From JALZAI01 sp038207565 (GTDB lineage Bacteria; Actinomycetota; Actinomycetes; Mycobacteriales; Jatrophihabitantaceae): a DNA stretch of 64,000 bases. Below, piece by piece: positions 45,004 to 53,352 of the stretch (the first letter of the stretch is position 1; every line of letters begins with the position of its first letter). The position numbers were made by a program, and so were the translations under genes. The stretch is taken from contig JBBQZQ010000008.1 of assembly GCA_038207565.1 (NCBI GenBank), forward strand, positions 39,958 through 103,957. The letters run 5' to 3'. The notes beneath the pieces were generated by a model. It did no database searches and was not told the origin of the DNA. It saw only the letters and a program-made list of their open reading frames with translations.

Positions 45004-46068
45004 ATGTCCGACGGACCCCCCGACACTCTCAACACCCCCGACAGGCCCACGGCGGTCCCGCCCGAACTCGCGGTTCATCGCAAGGCCCCTGACCGCAACC
45101 TCGCGCTCGAGCTCGTCCGGGTCACCGAGGCGGCAGCGATGGCAGCCGGACGATGGGTCGGTCGCGGCGACAAGAACGGCGGGGACGGCGCGGCCGTGGA
45201 CGCCATGCGCGCGCTGATCGGAACCGTCTCCATGCACGGCGTCGTGGTCATCGGTGAGGGCGAGAAGGACCAGGCGCCGATGCTGTACAACGGCGAGGAC
45301 GTCGGGGACGGCACCGGCCCGCTGTGCGACGTCGCGGTCGATCCGGTCGACGGCACGACCCTCATGGCCAAGGGCATGTCGAACGCGGTGTCGGTGATCG
45401 CGGTGTCCGAGCGCGGCAGCATGTTCGACCCGTCCGCCGTCTTCTACATGGACAAGATCGCGGCCGGGCCCGAGGCCGCCGGCGTCATCGACATCACCGC
45501 GCCGGTTGCGGTGAACATCAGCCGGGTGGCGAAGGCGAAGCACGGCAACCCCGAGGACGTCACGGTGTGCATCCTCGACCGGCCGCGTCACGAGAAACTG
45601 GTCCGCGAGGTCCGCGAGGCGGGCGCGCGCATCCGGTTCATCAGCGACGGCGACGTCGCGGGCGCGATCTCCGCCGCCCGACCGGGCACGGGTGTCGACC
45701 TGCTGCTGGGCATCGGCGGCACGCCCGAGGGCATCATCGCCGCCGCCGCGTTGCGGTGCCTGGGCGGGGCGATGCAGGCGAAGCTCTGGCCGCGCGACGA
45801 CGAGGAACGCGAGAAGGCCACTGCCGCCGGGCACGACCTCGACCGGGTGCTGCTCACCGAGGACCTCGTGCAGGGCGAGGACATCTTCTTCTGCGCAACG
45901 GGGATCACGGACGGCGACCTACTGCGCGGCGTGCGCTACTACGCCGATTCGGTGTCCACCCAGTCGATCGTGATGCGCTCGAAGTCGGGGACGATCCGCG
46001 AGGTTGCCTCGCTGCACCAACTCGGCAAGCTGCGCGCCTACTCTGCCGTGGACTTCGACCGGCACTGA
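45004..46068 (+). CDS. glpX: Class II fructose-1,6-bisphosphatase
   Basis: The 354-residue GlpX enzyme is the gluconeogenic FBPase of actinobacteria. Motifs include GEGEKDQAPMLYNGE, DVAVDPVDGTTLMAKG (metal Asp, Asp), DVTVCILDRPRH and GIGGTPEGIIAAAAL. AGAGGAAC precedes the ATG. It is followed by a decayed gene and then fumC; the same two enzymes are near neighbours in mycobacteria (Rv1099c/Rv1098c). Confidence 0.97.
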   Translation: MSDGPPDTLNTPDRPTAVPPELAVHRKAPDRNLALELVRVTEAAAMAAGRWVGRGDKNGGDGAAVDAMRALIGTVSMHGVVVIGEGEKDQAPMLYNGEDVGDGTGPLCDVAVDPVDGTTLMAKGMSNAVSVIAVSERGSMFDPSAVFYMDKIAAGPEAAGVIDITAPVAVNISRVAKAKHGNPEDVTVCILDRPRHEKLVREVREAGARIRFISDGDVAGAISAARPGTGVDLLLGIGGTPEGIIAAAALRCLGGAMQAKLWPRDDEEREKATAAGHDLDRVLLTEDLVQGEDIFFCATGITDGDLLRGVRYYADSVSTQSIVMRSKSGTIREVASLHQLGKLRAYSAVDFDRH

Positions 46069-46076
46069 TCCTCGGG

Positions 46077-46434
46077 TCACGCCACGCACGCAACAGATGC
46101 GGCCGCCGTCCCCCCACGCGCCGGATCGGCCTCGAACTGGTCAGAGGCGTACCGGTTGCCTTAGGCGACGACAATCTCATCACCCGGGAACATCGTGGCT
46201 CGCCGGCTGTGCCCGAGCTCGATCTTGGCGGGTTGTCCGATGACCTGAACGCGGGCCAGGACGAGGTCGCCGACGTGCGGCCGGACCCCGGTGAGCAGCC
46301 ATTGTGCGGAGTCGAGGTCGATGTGGCGCGTCGTGTACGCGGGCCTTCGCCGAACGCAGCCGCTGCTGCGGCAAGGGGAGGTACTGAGAACTCGAGCGCT
46401 GCGCTGCGCTCGGAGTTACGCGAACGGTGGTCAT
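46077..46434 (-). pseudogene. Gene fragment with frameshift and in-frame stop, unknown family
   Basis: After the start MTTVRVTPSAAQRSSSQYLP (ATG at 46434) the frame shifts near 46345. It continues RHIDLDSAQWLLTGVRPHVGDLVLARVQVIG and HSRRATMFPGDEIVVA, then TAA (46163-46161), then, still in frame, GNRYASDQFEADP. Replacing the TAA with a tyrosine codon gives GDEIVVAYGNRYASDQFEAD, which reads like the N-terminal domain of a longer actinobacterial protein I cannot name. The rest of the gene is missing. It is a clear pseudogene remnant between glpX and fumC. Confidence 0.65.
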
Positions 46435-46638
46435 GAGGTCTCCGGTGGCCGCGCTGTGCGGGGTTGTTGGGACTGCCCCTCACCTGGGCGACGGGCAGTT
46501 GACCATCAGGCGATGGTCGTACTACTCCGAGACGCGACGTGGTCCACGCGTCGATGTGGCCTTGTCCACGCGCGAGGTTCAGCCCCACGCCGGCGCCCAT
46601 AAGGTGGCATCGACAATGCGGTCGACGTTGGAGCAGAC

Positions 46639-48033
46639 ATGAACGACGAGCAGGACTACCGGATCGAACACGATTCGATGGGCGAGATCCGGGTTCCCGC
46701 GGCAGCCAAGTGGCGGGCGCAGACGCAGCGCGCCGTCGAGAACTTTCCCATCTCCGGACGACCGATCGAGCGCGACCTCATCGGCGCACTCGCCTCGATC
46801 AAGGGCGCCTCGGCCGCCACGCGGGCGGCGAACGGCACGCTCGACGCGGATCTGGCGAGCGCGATCCACGACGCGGCCGAGGAAATCGCCACCGGCAGGT
46901 GGGACGCAGAGTTCCCGATCGATGTGTTCCAGACCGGCTCAGGCACGTCGTCGAACATGAACGCCAACGAGGTCATCGCCACTCTCGCCGCCGAGCGGTT
47001 GGGGCGACCGGTCCATCCCAACGACGACGTCAACGACCCGTTCTCGTCCAACGACCAGTTCCCGGCGGCGATCCACATCGCGGCAGCACGCGCGATCACG
47101 GTCGACCTCATCCCGGCTCTGACCCACCTCGCCGAGGCGCTGGGGCAGAAGTCGCGCGAGTTCGCGGCCGTGGTGAAGTCGGGGCGCACGCACCTCATGG
47201 ATGCCACGCCGGTGACGCTGGGCCAGGAATTCGGCGGGTACGCCGCCCAGGTCCGATACGGCATCGACCGGCTGCGCGATGCACTGCCTCGCATCGGCGA
47301 GCTCCCGCTCGGTGGCACCGCGGTGGGCACCGGGATCAACGCTCCTGCCGGGCTCGCCCAGCAGGTCATCGCGAAGCTGGCCGGCGACCTGGGCCTGCCG
47401 CTCACCGAGGCGCGTGACCACTTCGAGGCGCAAGGCTCACGCGACGCGCTCGTCGAGGCCAGCGGCACGCTGCGCACCATCGCGGTGGGACTCAACAAGA
47501 TTAGCAACGACATCCGGTGGATGGGCTCGGGCCCGCGCACCGGTCTCACCGAGGTGTTCCTGCCCGACCTGCAGCCCGGCTCGTCGATCATGCCGGGAAA
47601 GGTCAACCCGGTGCTCTGCGAGGCGGTGTGCCAGGTCGTCGCCCAGGTCATCGGCAACGACGCCGCCGTCGCCTGGGGTGGAGCCAACGGGAACTTCGAG
47701 CTCAATGTCATGCTGCCGGTGATCGCCCGAAATCTCCTCGAGTCGATCCAGCTGCTCGCGAACGTCACCCGCGTGTTCGCCGACCGGTGTATCTCCGGCA
47801 TCGAGGCCAACGTCGAGCGGTGCCTGGAGTACGCGCAGTCCTCGCCGTCCATCGTCACGCCGCTGAACCACTATGTCGGCTACGACGAGGCGGCAAAGAT
47901 CGCCAAGCAGGCGCTCAAGGAACGCAAGACCATCCGCGAGGTCGTGATCGAGCGGGGCCACGTGCCCGGCGCCCTGAGCGAGCAGCAGCTGGACGAGGTC
48001 CTCGACGTGCTGTCGATGACCCGCCCGTCCTGA
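46639..48033 (+). CDS. fumC: Fumarate hydratase, class II
   Basis: The 464-residue product converts fumarate to malate in the TCA cycle. It carries TGSGTSSNMNANEV, SGRTHLMDATPVTLGQE (catalytic His region) and the superfamily signature GSSIMPGKVNP. The start at ATG 46639 has GGAG six to ten bases upstream. Length and motifs are normal. Confidence 0.97.
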   Translation: MNDEQDYRIEHDSMGEIRVPAAAKWRAQTQRAVENFPISGRPIERDLIGALASIKGASAATRAANGTLDADLASAIHDAAEEIATGRWDAEFPIDVFQTGSGTSSNMNANEVIATLAAERLGRPVHPNDDVNDPFSSNDQFPAAIHIAAARAITVDLIPALTHLAEALGQKSREFAAVVKSGRTHLMDATPVTLGQEFGGYAAQVRYGIDRLRDALPRIGELPLGGTAVGTGINAPAGLAQQVIAKLAGDLGLPLTEARDHFEAQGSRDALVEASGTLRTIAVGLNKISNDIRWMGSGPRTGLTEVFLPDLQPGSSIMPGKVNPVLCEAVCQVVAQVIGNDAAVAWGGANGNFELNVMLPVIARNLLESIQLLANVTRVFADRCISGIEANVERCLEYAQSSPSIVTPLNHYVGYDEAAKIAKQALKERKTIREVVIERGHVPGALSEQQLDEVLDVLSMTRPS

Positions 48034-48120
48034 CCGCTCTGGCGCTTACCCCCATGGGCGACCACATGGCGCGCCGGGATCAGGTGAGCCCGGGGAGGAA
48101 GTCGCGGGTGCGCCCGCCGA

Positions 48121-48696
48121 TCAGCGGCGGGTGAGCTTCCATGCCGCCGGGAGCACCAGCGCAGCCACGGCCAGCTTGATGGCGTCGCCGATCAGGAACG
48201 GCGTCACCCCGAGCTCGATCGCCTTGCTGGCCGGCACCTGCAGGTCGTGCGCGAGCCAGACCGTCCCGATGCTTAACAAGATCGCCTCACCGACCGCCAT
48301 CAGCCCGACCGCGGACACCACGCTGCGGTCGTTGCCGCGCCGGGCCAGTTCGCCGACCACACCCGCAGCGACGACGAAGCCGATCACATAGCCGAACGAC
48401 GCGCCGCCGAAGCCGTGCGCGTGATCAGCGAACCACGGCATACCGACGCCGCCTGCGAGCAGGTACACCATCATCGAGAGCACGCCGCGTACCGAACCGA
48501 GCGCCGCGCCGGTCAGCAGCACGGCCAGCGTCTGCAGGGTGAACGGCACGGGCGTGATCGACGGGACGTGGATCGAGACCTGCGCGGCAACCCCGGTCAG
48601 GCCGGCCCCGGCAACAATGAGGACAGCGTCGCGGACGAGTGAACCCGGCACCAGGTCGGCGAGGACTATGCGCGGGCGTACGGCTGCGGTCGACAT
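48121..48696 (-). CDS. bioY: Biotin transporter BioY
   Basis: The 191-residue S-component has six spans and the BioY signatures ITPVPFTLQTLAVLLTGAALG and GGVGMPWFADHAHGFGG. It captures biotin for an ECF-type importer; no bioM/bioN genes lie beside it, so it works alone or with a shared energy module. It is convergent with fumC. Confidence 0.94.
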   Translation of the reverse strand: MSTAAVRPRIVLADLVPGSLVRDAVLIVAGAGLTGVAAQVSIHVPSITPVPFTLQTLAVLLTGAALGSVRGVLSMMVYLLAGGVGMPWFADHAHGFGGASFGYVIGFVVAAGVVGELARRGNDRSVVSAVGLMAVGEAILLSIGTVWLAHDLQVPASKAIELGVTPFLIGDAIKLAVAALVLPAAWKLTRR

Positions 48697-48772
48697 GCAG
48701 GCTCCTTCGACGATGATCGGACGGGCGTTGTGAGGCTATCGGCCCGGCGTCCCCAGGCGGAGGTGCACCTGC

Positions 48773-49783
48773 TCACAACTGCTGCGGCCCAGGTGAGGAG
48801 GAAGGGTCGTCGGAGATCTTCGTCGATCGCCGCAACAGCGCGATTTCCGCGCGGGGCAGCGCGATCAGCTCATCGTCCACCAGCACCGCGTGCCCACGCA
48901 GCTCGAGCCGGTGTCCGGCCGCGTGCAGCACGGACGCCCGGGGCGGCAGCTGGTCGACGACCGCACGCACCAGTGCGCCGAGCCGGGCGCGCGCCGGTTG
49001 CGTGACCGGGATGCCTGCCCGCTCCAACGGCCGGGCCGTCACCGGTCCCACCCCGACGCACAGGACCGGCCCGGCCAGCGCCGCGCGCAGGGCGGCCCCG
49101 TGCCCGCGCTCGTCGGCGGTTCGCAGCACGTTCACGGCCGCCGGGGCGCTGGTGAAGGTCAGCGCGTCGATCTCGCCGGCCACCGTTGCCTCGATCAGCC
49201 GGCGCAACGGCTGCTCGTCCGTGGGCGGTTCCCAGCGATACACCGGCACCTCGATCACCTCGGCGCCGGCGGCTCGCAGGGCATCGACGAGTTCGCGAAG
49301 TGGATCCCCGTGCAGCTGCACCGCGACGCGCCTGCCCGCCAGTTCATGGAGCGCGAGCAGATGGGCGAGCATCTCGGTCGAGGACTCCGACTCCGGCGAC
49401 CACGCCTCACGCAGGCCTGCGGCTCGCACCGCGCCGCGCACCTTGGGCCCGCGCGTCAGGATTGTCGTCTCGCCCAGCGTCGCGAGGAGCGGTTCAGCCA
49501 GTCCCCAGGTGCGCGCGGCGTCCATCCAGCCACGAAAGCCCACGCCGGTGGTGGCGACCACGACATCGAGCGGGGCGTCGAGGCAGCGTTCGGTTGCCGC
49601 GCGCAGGTGCGTGTCGTCGGCGAGCGGGACGACGCGGATCGCGGGTCCGTAGACGATGCGGGCGCCGCGGCGCTCCAGCGCCGAACCAAGCTCCTCGCGC
49701 CGGCGCTCAGCCGTCACGCCGACCGTGTATCCGGCCAGCGCCTCTATCACTGCGTCCTCGTCAGGCACCCCCCGAGTGTGCAC
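48773..49783 (-). CDS. hemD: Uroporphyrinogen-III synthase with truncated C-terminal wing
   Basis: The 336-residue product has the two-domain HemD core (GYTVGVTAERRREELGSALERRG; ALTFTSAPAAVNVLRTADERG; GPVLCVGVGPVTARPLERAG), which cyclises hydroxymethylbilane for heme/B12 synthesis. Actinobacterial homologues often continue into a winged-helix domain. Here that part begins (HRLELRGHAVLVDDELIALP, then AEIALLRR) and then ends after about 15 unrelated residues (DDPSSSPGPQQL), so the DNA-binding domain is lost. No other hem genes are adjacent. This suggests the paralogue used outside the hem cluster. Confidence 0.82.
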   Translation of the reverse strand: MHTRGVPDEDAVIEALAGYTVGVTAERRREELGSALERRGARIVYGPAIRVVPLADDTHLRAATERCLDAPLDVVVATTGVGFRGWMDAARTWGLAEPLLATLGETTILTRGPKVRGAVRAAGLREAWSPESESSTEMLAHLLALHELAGRRVAVQLHGDPLRELVDALRAAGAEVIEVPVYRWEPPTDEQPLRRLIEATVAGEIDALTFTSAPAAVNVLRTADERGHGAALRAALAGPVLCVGVGPVTARPLERAGIPVTQPARARLGALVRAVVDQLPPRASVLHAAGHRLELRGHAVLVDDELIALPRAEIALLRRSTKISDDPSSSPGPQQL

Positions 49784-49792
49784 ACCACCCGC

Positions 49793-49845
49793 CCCGATCG
49801 TGGTTCTTTACCCCTGCCAGCGCCAGGTAAAGAACCACGATCGGG
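49793..49845. repeat. Dispersed inverted repeat, copy C
   Basis: Left arm 49793-49813 and right arm 49825-49845, 20 of 21 pairs matching, with an 11-base loop. The left arm reads CCCGATCGTGGTTCTTTACC plus C. It fills almost all of the gap between the phoH stop (49849) and the hemD start, so it sits just behind phoH and could terminate it. It is near-identical to copy B. Confidence 0.9.
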
Positions 49846-49848
49846 TGG

Positions 49849-51183
49849 CTACAGCGGGAGATCCTCCAGCATCTCGGTGACCAGTGCGGCGATGGGCGAG
49901 CGCTCCGAGCGGGTCAGCGTGACGTGGGCGAACAGGGGGTGCCCGTGCAGCGCCTCGATCACCGCGGCGTTGCCGTCGTGACGGCCGACGCGCAGGTTGT
50001 CGCGCTGCGCGACATCGTGCGTCAGCACCACCCGCGAGCCCGCCCCGATACGCGAGAGCACCGTCAGCAGCACGTTGCGCTCCAGCGACTGCGCCTCGTC
50101 GACGATGACGAACGAGTCGTGCAGTGACCGCCCCCGGATGTGGGTCAGTGGCAGCACCTCGAGCATGCCGCGGTCCATCACCTCGTCCATCACGTCGGCG
50201 GTCACGAGTGCGCCGAGCGTGTCGAACACAGCCTGTGCCCAGGGCGCCATCTTCTCGTTCTCGCTGCCCGGCAGGTAGCCGAGCTCCTGACCGCCGACGG
50301 CGTAGAGCGGGCGGAACACCACGACCCGCTTGTGTGCGCGCCGCTCGAGCACCGCCTCGAGCCCAGCGCACAGCGCGAGCGCCGACTTGCCCGTGCCCGC
50401 GCGTCCACCGAGGGAAACGATGCCGATGTCGGGATCGGCGAGCAGGTCCAGCGCAATGCGCTGCTCTGCCGAACGACCGCGCAGGCCGAAGGTCTCGCGG
50501 TCGCCTCGCACCAGGCGCACCCGCTTGTCCGGGGTGATCCGCGCCAGGGCCGAGCCGCGTGCCGAGTGCAGGACGAGTCCGGTGTGGCACGGCTGGTCGG
50601 CCACCGCGATGAAGTCCGGCTCCTCGACCAGCGGTAGCAGCTCTCCGCCATAGAGCAGGTCGATCGTCTCGGCCGCGACCTCGAGCTCGACCATCCCGGT
50701 GTATCCGGCCGACTCGGCGACGGGATGGGTGCGGTACTCATCGGAGTTCAGGCCGACCGAGGCCGCCTTCACGCGCAGCGGCATGTCCTTGGTGACGAGC
50801 GTGACGTCGCGGCCGTCGTTGCCGAGGTTCAGCGCGACAGCCAGGATGCGGGAGTCGTTGCTGTCGACCCGGAATCCGGCCGGCAGAGCCGACATGTCCG
50901 CGTGGTTCAACTCCACGTGCAGCGTGCCGCCGTGCTCACCGATCGGGACGGGCGAATCCAGCCGGCCGTGCTTGATGCGCAGTTCGTCGAGCGCCCGCAG
51001 TGTCTGGCGGGCGAACCAGCCGAGTTCCGGGTGGTGTCGCTTGCCTTCGAGTTCGGTGATGACGACCAGGGGCAGGACGACCTCGTGCTCGTCGAAGCGT
51101 CCGAGCGCCCCGGGATCGGAGAGCAGGACGGAGGTGTCGAGGACGAACGTGCGCAGCTCGGGAGGTGGGGTCGCAGCGGTCAC
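49849..51183 (-). CDS. PIN-domain/PhoH-family ATPase
   Basis: The 444-residue product fuses an N-terminal PIN nuclease domain (RTFVLDTSVLLSDP; later VDSNDSRILAVALNL and LVTKDMPLRVKA) to a PhoH-type helicase/ATPase with Walker A GRAGTGKSAL and Walker B SFVIVDEAQSL. This is the PhoH2-like arrangement known to unwind and cut RNA. The GTG at 51183 with GGAG just upstream is preferred over a TTG at 51213. It is divergent from the ABC operon. Confidence 0.92.
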   Translation of the reverse strand: MTAATPPPELRTFVLDTSVLLSDPGALGRFDEHEVVLPLVVITELEGKRHHPELGWFARQTLRALDELRIKHGRLDSPVPIGEHGGTLHVELNHADMSALPAGFRVDSNDSRILAVALNLGNDGRDVTLVTKDMPLRVKAASVGLNSDEYRTHPVAESAGYTGMVELEVAAETIDLLYGGELLPLVEEPDFIAVADQPCHTGLVLHSARGSALARITPDKRVRLVRGDRETFGLRGRSAEQRIALDLLADPDIGIVSLGGRAGTGKSALALCAGLEAVLERRAHKRVVVFRPLYAVGGQELGYLPGSENEKMAPWAQAVFDTLGALVTADVMDEVMDRGMLEVLPLTHIRGRSLHDSFVIVDEAQSLERNVLLTVLSRIGAGSRVVLTHDVAQRDNLRVGRHDGNAAVIEALHGHPLFAHVTLTRSERSPIAALVTEMLEDLPL

Positions 51184-51321
51184 AGGACGCTCCAGTAACG
51201 GGATCGGGCGCAACCGGGCTGAGCCGGCGCACTGACGGGCTTTCCGGACGTCCCACCGCGCACAGCGAGGGGAACCGTCCGGCCCCTGTCGCTGGAACGA
51301 ACCACCGTGTCGGGACCTCCC

Positions 51322-51345
51322 GGCGGTCCGGTGGACCGGTCCGCC
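51322..51345. promoter_or_regulatory. 24-bp palindrome in the phoH/ABC divergent region
   Basis: GGCGGTCCGG-TGGA-CCGGTCCGCC forms two 10-base arms with one T-T mismatch. It lies in the otherwise empty 391-base region between phoH and the ABC operon, about 230 bases before the ATPase start. It may be an operator or a hairpin; apart from it I see nothing recognisable between 51184 and 51574. Confidence 0.4.
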
Positions 51346-51574
51346 AGGCCTGACGCTACGGCCGCCCCGGCGCGAAGCGGGGGCAACACGCCAGGCATCT
51401 CGCGCCGCGGGGATCGAATCAGGTGGTGCTGCCGACGGGATCGGCGGCGGGCCGCTGCTTCGCTACTTGCCATCGGTGATCCTCCGGTCGATCCGCCGAC
51501 GGTTGCGGCGGGTAGAGACGAGGTTCTACCTGTGGGTGGATGTGCCTGGGCGCTGTCGGTCGAATGATCGCGGC

Positions 51575-52561
51575 ATGACGAAGCCACCTGAGATCGAAGA
51601 CGTAGTCACCGTCCGCGGCCTGCGCAAGGCCTATGGTCATCGGGTCGTGGTGGACGATCTCGACCTCGACGTGCGGGCGGGGGAGATCGTCGGCCTCATC
51701 GGCGCGAACGGTGCCGGCAAGACGACCACGGTCGAATGCATCCAGGGGCTGCGCCGGCCTGATGCAGGCATGGTGCGGGTGCTGGGTTTCGACCCGGCTC
51801 GCGATACCGAACGGCTGCGGGTGATTCTCGGTAGCCAGCTGCAGGACTCCGCCCTTCCCGATCGGTTGCGTGTCGGCGAGGCGTTGGAGCTCTTCGCGAC
51901 CACCCGTGCACGCAACGGCGAGGACCTGCTCGCGCAGTTCGGTTTGATCGAGCGCCGCAAGTCGGCCTTTGCCGCGCTGAGCGGCGGTGAGCGGCAGCGG
52001 CTGTTCCTTGTGCTCGCGCTGCTCAACCGGCCCCGCATGGTGATCCTCGACGAACTCACCCAGGGTCTCGACCCGGCCGCGCGCCGGGACGTGTGGGCGG
52101 CCGTGGCACAGCTTCGCGATGCAGGGACGACCGTCCTGCTGGTCACACATGAACTCGACGAGGCCGAGGTGCTCTGCGGGCGGGTGGTCGCGATGCGTAG
52201 CGGCCGGGTGCTCGACCAGGGCGCACCCGCGGAACTGATCGCGCGCCACGCGCCGTCGGCGACGATCCGCTTCGGCTCGGACGTTGCCGATGTGGACGGT
52301 CTAGTCGCCGAGTTGCGTCGGCTCCCCGGCGTGCTCAGCGCCGACGCAACGGCCGGGCGGGTCGACGTGCGTGGCGATCGGCAGTCGATCGCCTACGTGG
52401 GCGCGGAGTTGGTCCGCCGCGGCACCGTGCCCCCCGACTTGCACGTGGAGTTGCCCGACCTGGAGGCAGCACTGCTGCATCTGCTCGACACATCCGATGA
52501 GACCGCCGAGAGCGCGGACGGCGACCCGACCCATCTCGCACTGGCAGGAGCCACCCGATGA
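51575..52561 (+). CDS. ABC transporter ATP-binding protein (DrrA-like)
   Basis: The 328-residue ATPase has Walker A GANGAGKTT, signature LSGGERQRLFLVLALL and Walker B MVILDELTQGLD (Leu replaces the usual Pro), plus a C-terminal extension (about 225-328) typical of ABC-2 drug-exporter ATPases. The ATG at 51575 is chosen. Its stop overlaps the permease ATG. It is the first gene of a four-gene operon with its own two-component system. Confidence 0.93.
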   Translation: MTKPPEIEDVVTVRGLRKAYGHRVVVDDLDLDVRAGEIVGLIGANGAGKTTTVECIQGLRRPDAGMVRVLGFDPARDTERLRVILGSQLQDSALPDRLRVGEALELFATTRARNGEDLLAQFGLIERRKSAFAALSGGERQRLFLVLALLNRPRMVILDELTQGLDPAARRDVWAAVAQLRDAGTTVLLVTHELDEAEVLCGRVVAMRSGRVLDQGAPAELIARHAPSATIRFGSDVADVDGLVAELRRLPGVLSADATAGRVDVRGDRQSIAYVGAELVRRGTVPPDLHVELPDLEAALLHLLDTSDETAESADGDPTHLALAGATR

Positions 52562-53352
52562 CTACCCAGACCTCACCCACCACGCATGGCGCCGCGTCCG
52601 ACACGTCCAAGCCGTCGCGTTCGGCTGCCGTGCGGCTGCTGCGTGCCGAGTTTCGCCTCACCGCGCGCGACCCGCTCGTGCTCACCTTCGTTCTGGTGTT
52701 CCCGATCGTCACCATGCTGATCATCGGCGGTGCCTTCGGGACGAAGCCGGACCCTGCTTTCGCCGGCACGAACCCCTCACAGTGGTACGTCGCGTCGTAC
52801 TTCACCGTGGTGATCGCGGCGACGGGGCTGGTCATGCTGCCCGTCCACCTCGCGGCCTATCGAGAGCGTGGGGTGCTGCGCCGGTTCGCTGCGGCAGGTT
52901 TTCCGCGCTGGTCGTTCGCGCTGGCCGAACTGACCCTCGGCCTAGCAACGATCGCCGTTGCCGGTGTGCTGCTGCTCGCGGTGGCCGCTCCGGTGTACGG
53001 CATCCCGTCGGTGCAGGACGTCTGGCGGGCGGGCGCGGGAATGGCGCTCGGCGCAGTTGCCTTCGTCAGCATCGGCATCGTCCTCGGCACGCTGCTGCCG
53101 TCAGCACGCGCGGCGCAGGCGGTCGGGTTGATGCTGTTCTTCCCATCTTTCCTGCTCGGCGCCGGCGGACCACCACCGCACGTCATGGGCTCGGTACTCA
53201 GACACGTTGCCGAGTACCTCCCGCTCACCTGGGTGACGACCTCGATCCGCGAGCCATGGCTGGGCATCGGCACGCCGACCGGACCGCTTGTCCAGGTCGC
53301 GTGTCTCGCCGTCGTCGCCACGGTGGTCGCCGTGCGCCGAAGCACGCTGTGA
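52558..53352 (+). CDS. ABC-2 type transporter permease
   Basis: The 264-residue product has six spans in an ABC-2 fold: LVLTFVLVFPIVTMLIIGGAFG at the start, a VLRRFAAAGFPRW loop, and VGLMLFFPSFLLGAGGPPPHVMGSVL. It pairs with the preceding ATPase to export a lipophilic compound; the substrate is unknown. It is joined to both neighbours by 4-base overlaps. Confidence 0.92.
   Translation: MTTQTSPTTHGAASDTSKPSRSAAVRLLRAEFRLTARDPLVLTFVLVFPIVTMLIIGGAFGTKPDPAFAGTNPSQWYVASYFTVVIAATGLVMLPVHLAAYRERGVLRRFAAAGFPRWSFALAELTLGLATIAVAGVLLLAVAAPVYGIPSVQDVWRAGAGMALGAVAFVSIGIVLGTLLPSARAAQAVGLMLFFPSFLLGAGGPPPHVMGSVLRHVAEYLPLTWVTTSIREPWLGIGTPTGPLVQVACLAVVATVVAVRRSTL

Noticed and set aside
51467..51574. N-terminal extension of the ABC ATPase frame to 51467
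   Set aside because: The sequence before MTKPPEIEDVVTVRGL is Arg-rich and unlike ABC ATPases; the ATG at 51575 is better.
51214..51574. Cyclic-di-AMP (ydaO-type) riboswitch upstream of phoH/ABC genes
   Set aside because: A GGGGAACCGTCCGGCCCC-like patch drew attention, but the remaining conserved elements are not recognisable.
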